Of a stretch of 9,953 nucleotides of DNA, positions 1 to 6,751 are shown piece by piece (position 1 is the first letter of the stretch; the number at the start of each line of letters is the position of its first letter). The translations under genes were made by a program, and so were the position numbers. Source of the DNA: Candidatus Nomurabacteria bacterium (GTDB taxonomy: Bacteria; Patescibacteriota; Minisyncoccia; Phycocordibacterales; PALSA-1337). The stretch spans positions 1 to 9,953 of the forward strand of contig CALRCS010000022.1 of NCBI GenBank assembly GCA_943354625.1. The letters run 5' to 3'. Under the pieces are notes generated by a model. The model saw nothing but the letters and a program-made list of their open reading frames with translations. It was not told the origin of the DNA and searched no databases.

Positions 1-11
1 CGCAAATTATA

Positions 12-812
12 TCAGGATATATAGTTATCTCCTACGATTTTTTTCCACATATCTAGAGTAATATTTTCTGCCCTGAGATCTTTTGACCAATTCTCCTTTC
101 CCCATAGAGATTCAAGTGTGTTTTTTGCAATCCTGTCTTCCAAATTTCTTATTACTACTTTTCTTTTATGAGCAAAACCTGCTTTGAGGACTTCAAAGAA
201 GTTTTTTTCATTAATTGATGCAAAAAAATCCTTGGAGATGCTATCTATCATGATTATCGCTGAGTCCACATTTGGTATTGGTCTAAAGAATTTTCTAGGG
301 ACTGAACATATGTATTTTGGATGACCATAAACCTTCACTGAAATTGATAGAATACTCTCTTTTTCATCAACTATACGTCGAGCCACCTCTTTTTGGAGCA
401 TTATGACCATTTTTGATGGCGGATTGGTGGATTCTAGGAATTTTCTAAGAAATTCTCCAGTTATGTAGTATGGGATATTGGCAATTAGAATATAGTTTTT
501 TTTGTTATTTTTGAGCTTATTATGATTATTTTCATCAAATTCTAGTATATCGCCGTGTATTAGCTCAAGTTGGCCGTTTTTTATCTCATTTATGAATTTT
601 TCTTGTAAAAAAGGGATGGCTCTATCATCTTTTTCTATAGCAAGAACAAAAGCCCCAGTTTCAAGGAGTTTTGAGGTAAGAGAGCCTTTTCCAGGGCCTA
701 CTTCAAGCACTATACTGTCTTTTTCTACTCCACCAGCACGAATCATGGCGGAAATGACGTTTGGGGCGTGTAGAAAGTTCTGTCCTAATGATTTTTTTGC
801 TATGAAAGTCAT
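12..812 (-). CDS. rsmA: 16S rRNA dimethyladenosine transferase RsmA (KsgA)
   Basis: RsmA uses S-adenosylmethionine to dimethylate two adjacent adenines near the 3' end of 16S rRNA late in 30S assembly. The 266-residue length is normal for the family. Visible motifs are the N-terminal LGQNFL (residues 9-14), the SAM-binding loop EVGPGKGSLT (37-46), the acidic ribose-binding position E60 in AIEKD, the GD at 87-88, the catalytic motif NIPYYIT (112-118) and FRPIPNVDSA (176-185) in the substrate-side region. The C-terminal RAEN (248-251) is also typical. The ATG at 812 gives the expected short N-terminus before LGQNFL. There is no Shine-Dalgarno sequence. The gene lies 31 bases downstream of the helicase gene in the same direction, so readthrough is possible, although it has a weak promoter of its own. 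It ends in TGA. Identity is secure. Confidence 0.96.
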   Translation of the reverse strand: MTFIAKKSLGQNFLHAPNVISAMIRAGGVEKDSIVLEVGPGKGSLTSKLLETGAFVLAIEKDDRAIPFLQEKFINEIKNGQLELIHGDILEFDENNHNKLKNNKKNYILIANIPYYITGEFLRKFLESTNPPSKMVIMLQKEVARRIVDEKESILSISVKVYGHPKYICSVPRKFFRPIPNVDSAIIMIDSISKDFFASINEKNFFEVLKAGFAHKRKVVIRNLEDRIAKNTLESLWGKENWSKDLRAENITLDMWKKIVGDNYIS

Positions 813-821
813 ATTTACAAT

Positions 822-830
822 AATGTATCA
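822..830 (-). promoter_or_regulatory. Candidate extended -10 promoter of rsmA
   Basis: On the minus strand the bases read TGA-TACATT, an extended -10 element (TGN plus a 4/6 match to TATAAT). It ends 9 bases before the ATG at 812. No convincing -35 box lies 16-18 bases upstream. The position would start the transcript almost at the start codon. Confidence 0.35.
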
Positions 831-843
831 CATAAACCCTATT

Positions 844-3800
844 TCAGAAATCAATAAATATTGCTTTTATTCCCCTCGGAGCTTCTATATCACCAGTCGT
901 AGTCATATGTTCATCACCAATATCTGTAATAAAAGTAGATGGAGTATTTACCTTTTGTGCACCATATATGGTACGAAGTTGAGCATAACTAACAAAAACC
1001 TTCTTTCGTGCGCGGGTGATAGCTACGTAAAAGAGTCGACGTTCCTCTTCTGCTTCTGCTTGGCTTATTTCTTCTTTATTCATTCTTTGATGTGGAAATA
1101 GGTCTTCTTCTAGTCCGGCAATGAAAACATAATCAAATTCTAGACCCTTAGAGGCATGAACAGTCATCAATTTTACTGCATTATTATCTTTTTCCAATTC
1201 ATCTTGGTCAGTTGCCAAGGATGCGTTCTCCAAAAGCTTCTCAACAGCTTCCCCAGCGGGTAATGAATCATATTGAGAAGCTACTGATACAAGCTCTCTT
1301 AGGTTCTCAAGTTTTTCTTGTTCTTCTGCATTGCCGTTTTTATATACACTTTCCATTCCACTCTCCCGGATAATGTATTTTATAAGTGTTGAAGGGTTTT
1401 CTTTTAAAGCTGTAGCTTTAATTCTCTCCAAAAGGTCTAGGAATTGAGAAACTTTGTTTTTTAGAGCTGGCCCGAGCGTATTTTCTTGTCCAGTCACTAC
1501 TTTCATAATAGTGGTTTTTCCTATTCCGCGTGGAGGGACATTTACTACTCTTACTAGATCATTGACACTGTCTCTATTCATTGCAGCTTTAATGAAGGAT
1601 AATACGTCTTTTACTTCTTTTCTTTCAAAAAACTTCACTCCCAATACTTGATAAGGGATATTTTTATTTAGAAATGCTTCTTCCAGTATTCTTGATTGGA
1701 AATTGGCACGGTACAGAATAGCAATTTCTCTAGGATTACAGACGTTTTTTATGAGTTTACGAGCCTCATCAGCTATCATCCTCGCCTCTTCCTGTTCGGT
1801 ATATGATATTAAAAGCTCTATCTTTTCCCCTTCTACATTTTTAGTAAAAAGATTTTTATCTGGACGCATCACGTTTTTCTTTATTACGTTATTTGCTGCA
1901 GCAAGTATTGTTTGTGTTGATCGATAATTTTCTTCTAGAGTGATGATTTTGGCATTGGTATAATTTCTTTGAAAATCTAAAATATTTTTTACTTCGGCGC
2001 CTCTCCAGCTGTATATACAGTTGTGAACAGGGATTGAATTTGCAATATAATTGTGTACTTTGTCAATATTGAGATCATAAACTTTTCCACTGTAATGTTT
2101 TTTTGTAACTTCCGTAACTTTTTGTTCACTAACAATGTTTTCTTTCACTATTCCAACCAACATTCCTGGTATTATATTGCTTGCTGGGTGAAAAAACATT
2201 TTCTTTTTATCTATGACGATGCTTCTTATTATGATAAGATTTTTGTCTATCAACTGGATTTTTTTAGCAATTTCTTCAGCTTCACCGTAGTCTAGTCTGG
2301 TAATTTCTAATCGCCAATCCCCCCTTTTACCTTTCCGTGGTTTAAAACCATTACTAATTAATTTTTCCTTTAGATTTTTATCTGTTGTGTTTATTGATAC
2401 TCTACTCATACCCCATGGGTGTATAAGACTTTTACGTGCATCATCAAACATTTTTAGATTAATATTAATACGATTTCGTAGTGAATTCGTGTTTGTTGTT
2501 CCTTGAGGAATATAATGGGGATATCCAAAGTGTAAACCAGTTTCTTCAAAAAGGATATCAGCACGTGATTTTGTATTAATATTTTTAAAAACCTTATCTA
2601 TACTGTCTTGTGAAATAGCCATTTTTCTCCCGCCAGTCTTAAAAACCAGACCTGGAATTCCATACTCTGAAGAGAAATATACTTCCCAGTAAATAGCATC
2701 TTCTTTTTTATTACATATTTTTAGAATCCACATCTTATCGGCATTTTCTTGGTTGCATCGCACTTGTAGTCCAATTGATTCAATTCCTACTTTACTTCTT
2801 CTTACGCTTTTTGCCATACCAATTCGAAAACCCTTATCTTGCCTATACATTAAATAGATATAATAGGAACCATATTCTAGAGGAATTCTACTGAATAAAA
2901 TATGATTAGGGGTAAGTGAAATTTCGCTAGTATCTGTCTTTATTTCAATAAGATCTCCGTTGTAGTCTTTAGTTATTAGGTCAGTAACAGTAGCTTCGCA
3001 TGTTTTGCTGTGCCCAGCTAAAGATATAACTTTGTCACCCTTTTCTATTTCAGAAATCTTTTTATTACCAGTTATTGTTTTTATTTCTGTATTTGGGGTT
3101 AGGCACTGGTCCACATCGCCCACGACACAAATATTCTCATTTTCTTCTGCCAAGAGCGAGGCAATCTCGTACTGAACACGATTTGTATCTTGGTATTCAT
3201 CTATATGAATATATTTCCATACTTTACTATAGTGTTTCTTAACTTCAGGGTAGGTTTTCAATAGATTTACTGTTTTTAGAAGTAAATCATCAAAGTCTAG
3301 TGACTTCTCTCTCAATAAGGTGTTTTCGTATATTTCCCAGACCTGTGCTACAACTCCTCGAAACGGGTCTTTTATTTTATTTTTATAACTAGATACGTTT
3401 ACCCCATCACTTTTTTCTCTTGATATGGCATTTAGTATTGCTCCAGGCTCATACTGTTTTGTATCATAACCCAGAGCTTCCAATGCATCCTTCACTGCGC
3501 GTTTTGAATCTCCGCGGTCATAAATGGTAAAGTGTCTAGTGATACCGAGTAAGTTGGCATTTTCTTTTATTATATGAACACCAAGAGCGTGAAAAGTACT
3601 TACGAACGGTCTCTCATTAAAAGATATTGGTATGTTTAATGTTTTATCTTGCTCAATAAGATGAAAGACACGTTCACGCATTTCCTTCGCCGCTTTATTC
3701 GTAAAAGTGATAGCAAGTATTTCTGATGGTTTTACTCCATTTATTATGAGATTTAGTATCCTATGAGTGATTGTTTTTGTTTTTCCAGCTCCCGCGCCAG

Positions 3801-3885
3801 CAATAATTAGTAGTGGACCATTCAAAGTTTCCACCGCTTCTTTTTGTCTTTGGTTTAAATTACTATTTTGGGTGTTAGTGGACAT
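844..3885 (-). CDS. UvrD/PcrA/Rep-family SF1 DNA helicase containing an intein
   Basis: This is a 3'-5' superfamily 1A helicase that unwinds DNA in repair, replication restart or recombination. Numbering here starts at an alternative GTG at 3912 (1022 residues). I prefer the ATG at 3885 (residue 10; 1013 residues), because a TATAGT box lies inside the extension and the Q motif NLNQRQKEAV (18-27) follows properly. Seen in order: Walker A AGAGAGKT (38-45), motif Ia AITFTNKAAKEMRERV (67-82), Ib STFHALG (105-111), motif II IDEYQDTNRVQYE (237-249), motif III GDVDQ (265-269), then an intein (270-631), then motif III resuming as CIYSWRGA (632-639). After that come motif IV EENYRS (660-665), motif V TVHASKGLEFDYVF (917-930) and motif VI FYVAITRARKKV (961-972). 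The spliced product would be about 651 residues. It stops soon after motif VI and lacks the longer C-terminal tail of many PcrA proteins. UvrD, PcrA and Rep cannot be told apart here, so no symbol is given. Without splicing the helicase core is split and should be inactive. Confidence 0.95.
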   Translation of the reverse strand: MSTNTQNSNLNQRQKEAVETLNGPLLIIAGAGAGKTKTITHRILNLIINGVKPSEILAITFTNKAAKEMRERVFHLIEQDKTLNIPISFNERPFVSTFHALGVHIIKENANLLGITRHFTIYDRGDSKRAVKDALEALGYDTKQYEPGAILNAISREKSDGVNVSSYKNKIKDPFRGVVAQVWEIYENTLLREKSLDFDDLLLKTVNLLKTYPEVKKHYSKVWKYIHIDEYQDTNRVQYEIASLLAEENENICVVGDVDQCLTPNTEIKTITGNKKISEIEKGDKVISLAGHSKTCEATVTDLITKDYNGDLIEIKTDTSEISLTPNHILFSRIPLEYGSYYIYLMYRQDKGFRIGMAKSVRRSKVGIESIGLQVRCNQENADKMWILKICNKKEDAIYWEVYFSSEYGIPGLVFKTGGRKMAISQDSIDKVFKNINTKSRADILFEETGLHFGYPHYIPQGTTNTNSLRNRININLKMFDDARKSLIHPWGMSRVSINTTDKNLKEKLISNGFKPRKGKRGDWRLEITRLDYGEAEEIAKKIQLIDKNLIIIRSIVIDKKKMFFHPASNIIPGMLVGIVKENIVSEQKVTEVTKKHYSGKVYDLNIDKVHNYIANSIPVHNCIYSWRGAEVKNILDFQRNYTNAKIITLEENYRSTQTILAAANNVIKKNVMRPDKNLFTKNVEGEKIELLISYTEQEEARMIADEARKLIKNVCNPREIAILYRANFQSRILEEAFLNKNIPYQVLGVKFFERKEVKDVLSFIKAAMNRDSVNDLVRVVNVPPRGIGKTTIMKVVTGQENTLGPALKNKVSQFLDLLERIKATALKENPSTLIKYIIRESGMESVYKNGNAEEQEKLENLRELVSVASQYDSLPAGEAVEKLLENASLATDQDELEKDNNAVKLMTVHASKGLEFDYVFIAGLEEDLFPHQRMNKEEISQAEAEEERRLFYVAITRARKKVFVSYAQLRTIYGAQKVNTPSTFITDIGDEHMTTTGDIEAPRGIKAIFIDF
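2020..3105 (-). other. Intein (362 residues) inserted in helicase motif III
   Basis: Inteins excise themselves after translation and join the flanking host segments. The boundaries are clear. Upstream host sequence ends GDVDQ; the intein begins with Cys (residue 270 of the GTG-numbered ORF, CLTPNTEI, block A) and ends SIPVHN (626-631, block G). The host resumes with Cys+1 in CIYSWRGA. Block B is seen as LTPNHILF with the TxxH histidine at 337. Block F is VYDLNIDKVHNYIA (611-624). Penultimate His630, terminal Asn631 and Cys1 are all present, so splicing looks intact by the standard Cys1/Asn/Cys+1 chemistry. The roughly 260 residues between blocks B and F are large enough for an endonuclease domain but show no LAGLIDADG motif. 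Base composition looks like the host gene, so recent arrival is not obvious. Confidence 0.95.
2638..2874 (-). other. GIY-YIG-like nuclease domain inside the intein
   Basis: Residues about 347-425 of the precursor follow the layout of a GIY-YIG endonuclease. GSYYIYL (348-354) stands where GIY normally does. After a 12-residue gap RIG (363-365) stands for YIG, and SVRR (369-372) places arginines where the catalytic Arg is expected. Further on, KKEDAIYWEVYFSSEYGIP (402-420) resembles the part of the family that carries the catalytic Glu, possibly E410. If active it would be a homing endonuclease spreading the intein. The following region (about 440-560), with GYPHYIPQG (463-471), HPWGMSRVSINT (498-509) and GDWRLEI (531-537), could be a DNA-recognition part; I do not recognise it as a named domain. 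The match is by motif order and spacing only. Confidence 0.55.
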
Positions 3886-3892
3886 AAATACT

Positions 3893-3922
3893 ACTATAAC
3901 ATATATTAACACCCCCTGTTGA
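3893..3922 (-). promoter_or_regulatory. Candidate extended -10 promoter of the helicase gene
   Basis: Minus-strand TGT-TATAGT (3901-3893) is an extended -10 element with a 5/6 hexamer match. It ends 7 bases before the ATG at 3885. A weak -35 (TCAACA, 3922-3917) lies 18 bases upstream. The placement predicts a leaderless transcript and argues against the GTG at 3912, which lies upstream of the -10. Confidence 0.5.
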
Positions 3923-3947
3923 CTTTAAATTTGTGCTAGCGTAGGCT
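3919..3947 (+). promoter_or_regulatory. Candidate sigma-70-type promoter of the M23 peptidase gene
   Basis: TTGACT (3919-3924, a 5/6 match to TTGACA) is followed after 17 bases by TAGGCT (3942-3947), which keeps only the first, second and last -10 bases. Transcription would start near 3954 and give a leader of about 115 bases. Its -35 overlaps the weak -35 of the divergent helicase promoter. Confidence 0.4.
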
Positions 3948-3970
3948 AGATAGATACCTGACAAATAAAG

Positions 3971-4042
3971 GTATAAAAGTGGCTCAACAGAGCCATCTAC
4001 TGAAATTTCTGAAACGACTAAAGTGCGCCCCAAGCACTATAC
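3971..4042 (+). promoter_or_regulatory. Possible structured RNA leader of the M23 peptidase gene
   Basis: The untranslated region holds three nested pairings. GTATA (3971-3975) can pair with TATAC (4038-4042) and close a junction. Inside it, TGGCTC/GAGCCA (3980-3985 with 3990-3995, loop AACA) makes a 6-bp hairpin and GTGC/GCAC (4023-4026 with 4034-4037, loop GCCCCAA) makes a second. A single-strand tail with GGCCTTGCCGAAAG follows before the ATG at 4070. No Shine-Dalgarno sequence is seen. I could not match it to a riboswitch class that I know, including the c-di-AMP ydaO type that often precedes cell-wall hydrolase genes. The pairings are real in the sequence; a regulatory role is inference. 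Confidence 0.35.
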
Positions 4043-4069
4043 AGGCCTTGCCGAAAGACTATTTATATT

Positions 4070-5161
4070 ATGAAATATTTATCTAAAATAGTCACAAAAA
4101 AAATATCAGAAACCAAATCATTTTATGTGATTTTAGTTATTCTTTTTCTAGCATTAAATATACTCACAATACTTCCAAAGACTGCCAATGCAGGCTTTTT
4201 TTCTTTTATTACTGATTTGGGTGGAGATCAGGTTTCTGCTAAATCTATAGACAAATCTGGTGCAATAAATTCTCAAAACATACCCCTCCCAGAAGCCGCT
4301 GTAAATAGCGATCCAAACCCACATAAGTATGATGATAATACACCACTTCTTTCATACGATAATGCATTATATGCAGAGATAGGACCACAAGGAACTGTTT
4401 CTGATGTTGAAAATAGAGTTTCTAGCGAGATTAGCCTTTATACCGTGAGACAGGGCGATACCCTCTCAAAGGTTGCTGATATGTTTGATGTATCAGAAAA
4501 TACTATTATGTGGGCAAATGAACTTGGTAAGAATTCAGTTTTAAAAGAGGGTGATATGTTGGTTATCCTGCCTATTTCAGGTATAAGATACACAGTAAAA
4601 AATGGAGATACTCTAAAAGGTATAGTTCTGAAGTATAAATCAAATTTAGAGGAAGTATTGCAGTATAATGATCTCACATTGAGCTCTACTTTGGTTATTG
4701 GAGATACTATCGTTATTCCTGATGCTGAACCAACCAATTTATTCTTACCAAAGATCGCTCAAACAAGAAAGATTGTGACAAATAAGGCTCATGACACAAA
4801 TGGTACCTATTATCCTGGTTTTTATATAAGACCTATATCCGGTGGAGTGAAATCTCAAAATTTACACGGTTATAATGCTATTGATCTCGCAGCTCCAGTG
4901 GGTACTGTAATTCGCGCTTCAGCATCTGGAAAAGTTATATCTAGTATTTCAAATGGAAATTGGAATGGAGGTTACGGAAATTATGTAATTATTTCTCATA
5001 GTAATGGTTCACAGACTCTGTACGCTCATAATCAAAAGAACTTTGTAAGAATAGGAGATTATGTAGAACAAGGTGAAATGATAGCAAAGATCGGTATGAC
5101 TGGAAAAACTACAGGACCACATGTACACTTTGAGATACGTGGAGCAAAGAATGCATTCTAA
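4070..5161 (+). CDS. Secreted LysM-LysM-M23 family peptidoglycan endopeptidase
   Basis: This 363-residue protein probably cleaves peptidoglycan cross-bridges or stem peptides outside the membrane and acts in cell-wall remodelling or division. An N-terminal signal segment (residues about 18-41) has basic residues, a hydrophobic run (FYVILVILFLALNILTIL) and a likely cleavage site after ANA (39-41). A low-complexity linker follows. LysM domains that bind glycan lie at 124-168 (YTVRQGDTLSKVA) and 174-217 (YTVKNGDTLKGIV). The M23 (LytM-like) domain covers about 250-360: IDLAAPVGT (271-279), GYGNYVIISH (301-310), LYAH (317-320), TGKTTGPHVHFEIR (344-357). The HxH motif (H351, H353) and H320 are present. 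The first zinc-ligand motif, normally HxGxD, reads HGYNAID, so the usual His position before D272 is Tyr268. The ATG at 4070 has no ribosome-binding site. The stop interleaves with that of the convergent comM gene. Confidence 0.92.
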   Translation: MKYLSKIVTKKISETKSFYVILVILFLALNILTILPKTANAGFFSFITDLGGDQVSAKSIDKSGAINSQNIPLPEAAVNSDPNPHKYDDNTPLLSYDNALYAEIGPQGTVSDVENRVSSEISLYTVRQGDTLSKVADMFDVSENTIMWANELGKNSVLKEGDMLVILPISGIRYTVKNGDTLKGIVLKYKSNLEEVLQYNDLTLSSTLVIGDTIVIPDAEPTNLFLPKIAQTRKIVTNKAHDTNGTYYPGFYIRPISGGVKSQNLHGYNAIDLAAPVGTVIRASASGKVISSISNGNWNGGYGNYVIISHSNGSQTLYAHNQKNFVRIGDYVEQGEMIAKIGMTGKTTGPHVHFEIRGAKNAF

Positions 5162-6684
5162 AAATTCTTTTGTCTATATTGTAATGCTTCAAGAATATGC
5201 CCTTTAGTGATGATTTTTGAATTTTCTAGATCAGCGATAGTTTGTGAAAGTTTTATGATTCTATGATAAGCCCTTGCAGAAAGACCCAGTCTCTCTGTTG
5301 AAGTCTTTAGCAAGTCACTTACCTCTTTTTCAAGTTTTATACATATTTCTATATCAGATATATTCATTTCACTGTTATATTTCTTGGTTATTTTGAACTT
5401 ACTAAATCTTTTTTGTTGGATTTTGCGAGATTTTTCTACCCTTTTTCGTATTATTTCTGAATTCTCATTGTCTTTTGAATATCCAGAGAGTTTATCGTAT
5501 TCGATTTTTGATACAGAAACCCACATATCTATACGGTCTATGATTGGTCCTGAAATTTTTTTATTGTAGTTGCTTATATCTCGGTCACTACAAGTACAAC
5601 CTCTCTCTTTTCCAAAACCACAAGGGCAAGGATTCATCGAGATAATGACTATGCATTGGGCTGGAAATGTTAATGTTCCCTTTGCTCTAGAGATCGTTAT
5701 TGATCGATCCTCTAGTGGTTGCCTCAATGCTTCTATAACCTTTTTATCAAATTCCGGAAATTCGTCTAAGAAAAGCACACCTCTATGAGCTAGGGTTATT
5801 TCTCCTGGCTTTGGAAATGGACCACCACCAACCAATGATGGATATGATGCTGTGTGGTGTGGGGCGCGAAATGGTGGATCTATAAGATATGGTCTTTCTA
5901 GAATCCGAGCTACCGAATGTATCCCAGTAACTTCTAGTACTTCGTCATATTTTAGAGAAGGAAGAATACTTTGGAAGGCTTTTGCTAACATGGTTTTGCC
6001 AGTACCGGGTGGACCATACATGCCAATATTGTGACCACCGGCCGCTGCTATCTCTAAAGCCCTTTTTGCTGTTTCTTGGCCATGTATCATATTGAAATTG
6101 TTTTTAAAAATATGCTTTTCTTCTATAAGTTTTGTCTTTTCTTGTTCTTTTATTAGTAAGCCACTCTTTTGTGTGAGATGGTTAATTATTTCATTTAGTG
6201 TTCTTACTGGGTAGACTTTTATACCTTTCACAAGCGCCGCTTCGCTAGCATTCTCGATTGGCACATATATTTCTTTGAAACCATTTGCTTTTGCTCCATT
6301 TGTTAGAGGTAATGCACCACTAATTTTTCTTACATTTCCTTCTAGGGACAATTCGCCTAAAAAAATCTTCTCTTTTGGTTCAAAATCGATATCCCCACTA
6401 GCCGATAGGTATGCCAAAGCCATTCCAAGGTCAAAAGAAGGTCCTTCCTTACGTATATCTGCTGGTGCAAGGGAGATTATCACTTTTTGATTTTTTTGTT
6501 TTGGGGAAATAAAACCGCTATTTTTTATAGCCGCGGAGATCCTATCCCTAGATTCTTCTATGGCTTTGTCACCAAGGCCAACTATAGAAAAAGCGTGAAG
6601 ACCATTTGAAAGGTCAACTTCAATGTCGATAATATGGGTATTTAGCCCAGAAAGTTGTGCACTGTAAACTTTTGATATGCTCAT
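5158..6684 (-). CDS. comM: ComM/YifB-family AAA+ ATPase (Mg-chelatase-like)
   Basis: ComM is a hexameric helicase that drives branch migration during integration of transforming DNA. The frame opens upstream at 6759, but I choose the ATG at 6684 (508 residues, close to E. coli ComM; starts MSISKVYSAQLSGLN). The upstream stretch is made of tandem repeats and a -10-like box lies just before this ATG. Numbering below is from 6759. The N-terminal S16/Lon-like ChlI domain holds DLGMALAYL (110-118). The AAA+ core has Walker A GPPGTGKT (249-256), FRAPHHTASYPSLVGGG (297-313) and Walker B GVLFLDEFPEF (327-337). A cysteine cluster NPCPCGF...CTC (C378, C380, C388, C390) is typical of the family and may bind metal. 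The C-terminal LSARAYHRIIKLSQTIADL (493-511) is the family signature helix. Presence fits natural competence, which is inferred for many Patescibacteria, but no other competence gene is in view. Confidence 0.95.
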   Translation of the reverse strand: MSISKVYSAQLSGLNTHIIDIEVDLSNGLHAFSIVGLGDKAIEESRDRISAAIKNSGFISPKQKNQKVIISLAPADIRKEGPSFDLGMALAYLSASGDIDFEPKEKIFLGELSLEGNVRKISGALPLTNGAKANGFKEIYVPIENASEAALVKGIKVYPVRTLNEIINHLTQKSGLLIKEQEKTKLIEEKHIFKNNFNMIHGQETAKRALEIAAAGGHNIGMYGPPGTGKTMLAKAFQSILPSLKYDEVLEVTGIHSVARILERPYLIDPPFRAPHHTASYPSLVGGGPFPKPGEITLAHRGVLFLDEFPEFDKKVIEALRQPLEDRSITISRAKGTLTFPAQCIVIISMNPCPCGFGKERGCTCSDRDISNYNKKISGPIIDRIDMWVSVSKIEYDKLSGYSKDNENSEIIRKRVEKSRKIQQKRFSKFKITKKYNSEMNISDIEICIKLEKEVSDLLKTSTERLGLSARAYHRIIKLSQTIADLENSKIITKGHILEALQYRQKNF

Positions 6685-6691
6685 GCATACC

Positions 6692-6697
6692 ACAATA
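6692..6697 (-). promoter_or_regulatory. Candidate -10 box of comM
   Basis: Minus-strand TATTGT (4/6 match) ends 7 bases before the chosen ATG at 6684, the same spacing as for the helicase, dksA-like and membrane-protein genes. No -35 match was found 16-18 bases upstream. Support comes mainly from the shared spacing. Confidence 0.3.
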
Positions 6698-6703
6698 CAC
6701 CAT

Positions 6704-6751
6704 CGTGATAAAATCCGTATAAAATTTCGATAAAATTTTAATGAAATTTTT
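6704..6751. repeat. Degenerate 12-bp AT-rich tandem repeat (about four units)
   Basis: Four 12-base units follow one another: CGTGATAAAATC, CGTATAAAATTT, CGATAAAATTTT and AATGAAATTTTT. They share a core of AAAAT flanked by T. The array is non-coding if comM starts at 6684 and abuts the hairpin array directly. It could be promoter-upstream AT-rich DNA or replication-slippage debris. Confidence 0.5.

Noticed and set aside
12..846. Alternative genetic code with UGA as glycine
   Set aside because: rsmA and the helicase end at TGA exactly where their families end, and no gene in the window has an in-frame TGA.
592..1101. Plus-strand ORF spanning the rsmA-helicase junction
   Set aside because: It overlaps two secure genes, has no recognisable domain and no promoter or start signal.
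2638..2874. LAGLIDADG or HNH homing endonuclease in the intein
   Set aside because: No LAGLIDADG-like helix motif and no HNH spacing was found between blocks B and F; GIY-YIG-like spacing fits better.
3886..3912. GTG start of the helicase at 3912
   Set aside because: The extension would contain the -10 box TATAGT, adds a hydrophobic stretch not expected in this family, and the ATG at 3885 fits the Q motif.
3971..4060. c-di-AMP (ydaO), c-di-GMP or other known riboswitch before the M23 gene
   Set aside because: The conserved core sequences that I know for these classes are not present; only simple helices can be supported.
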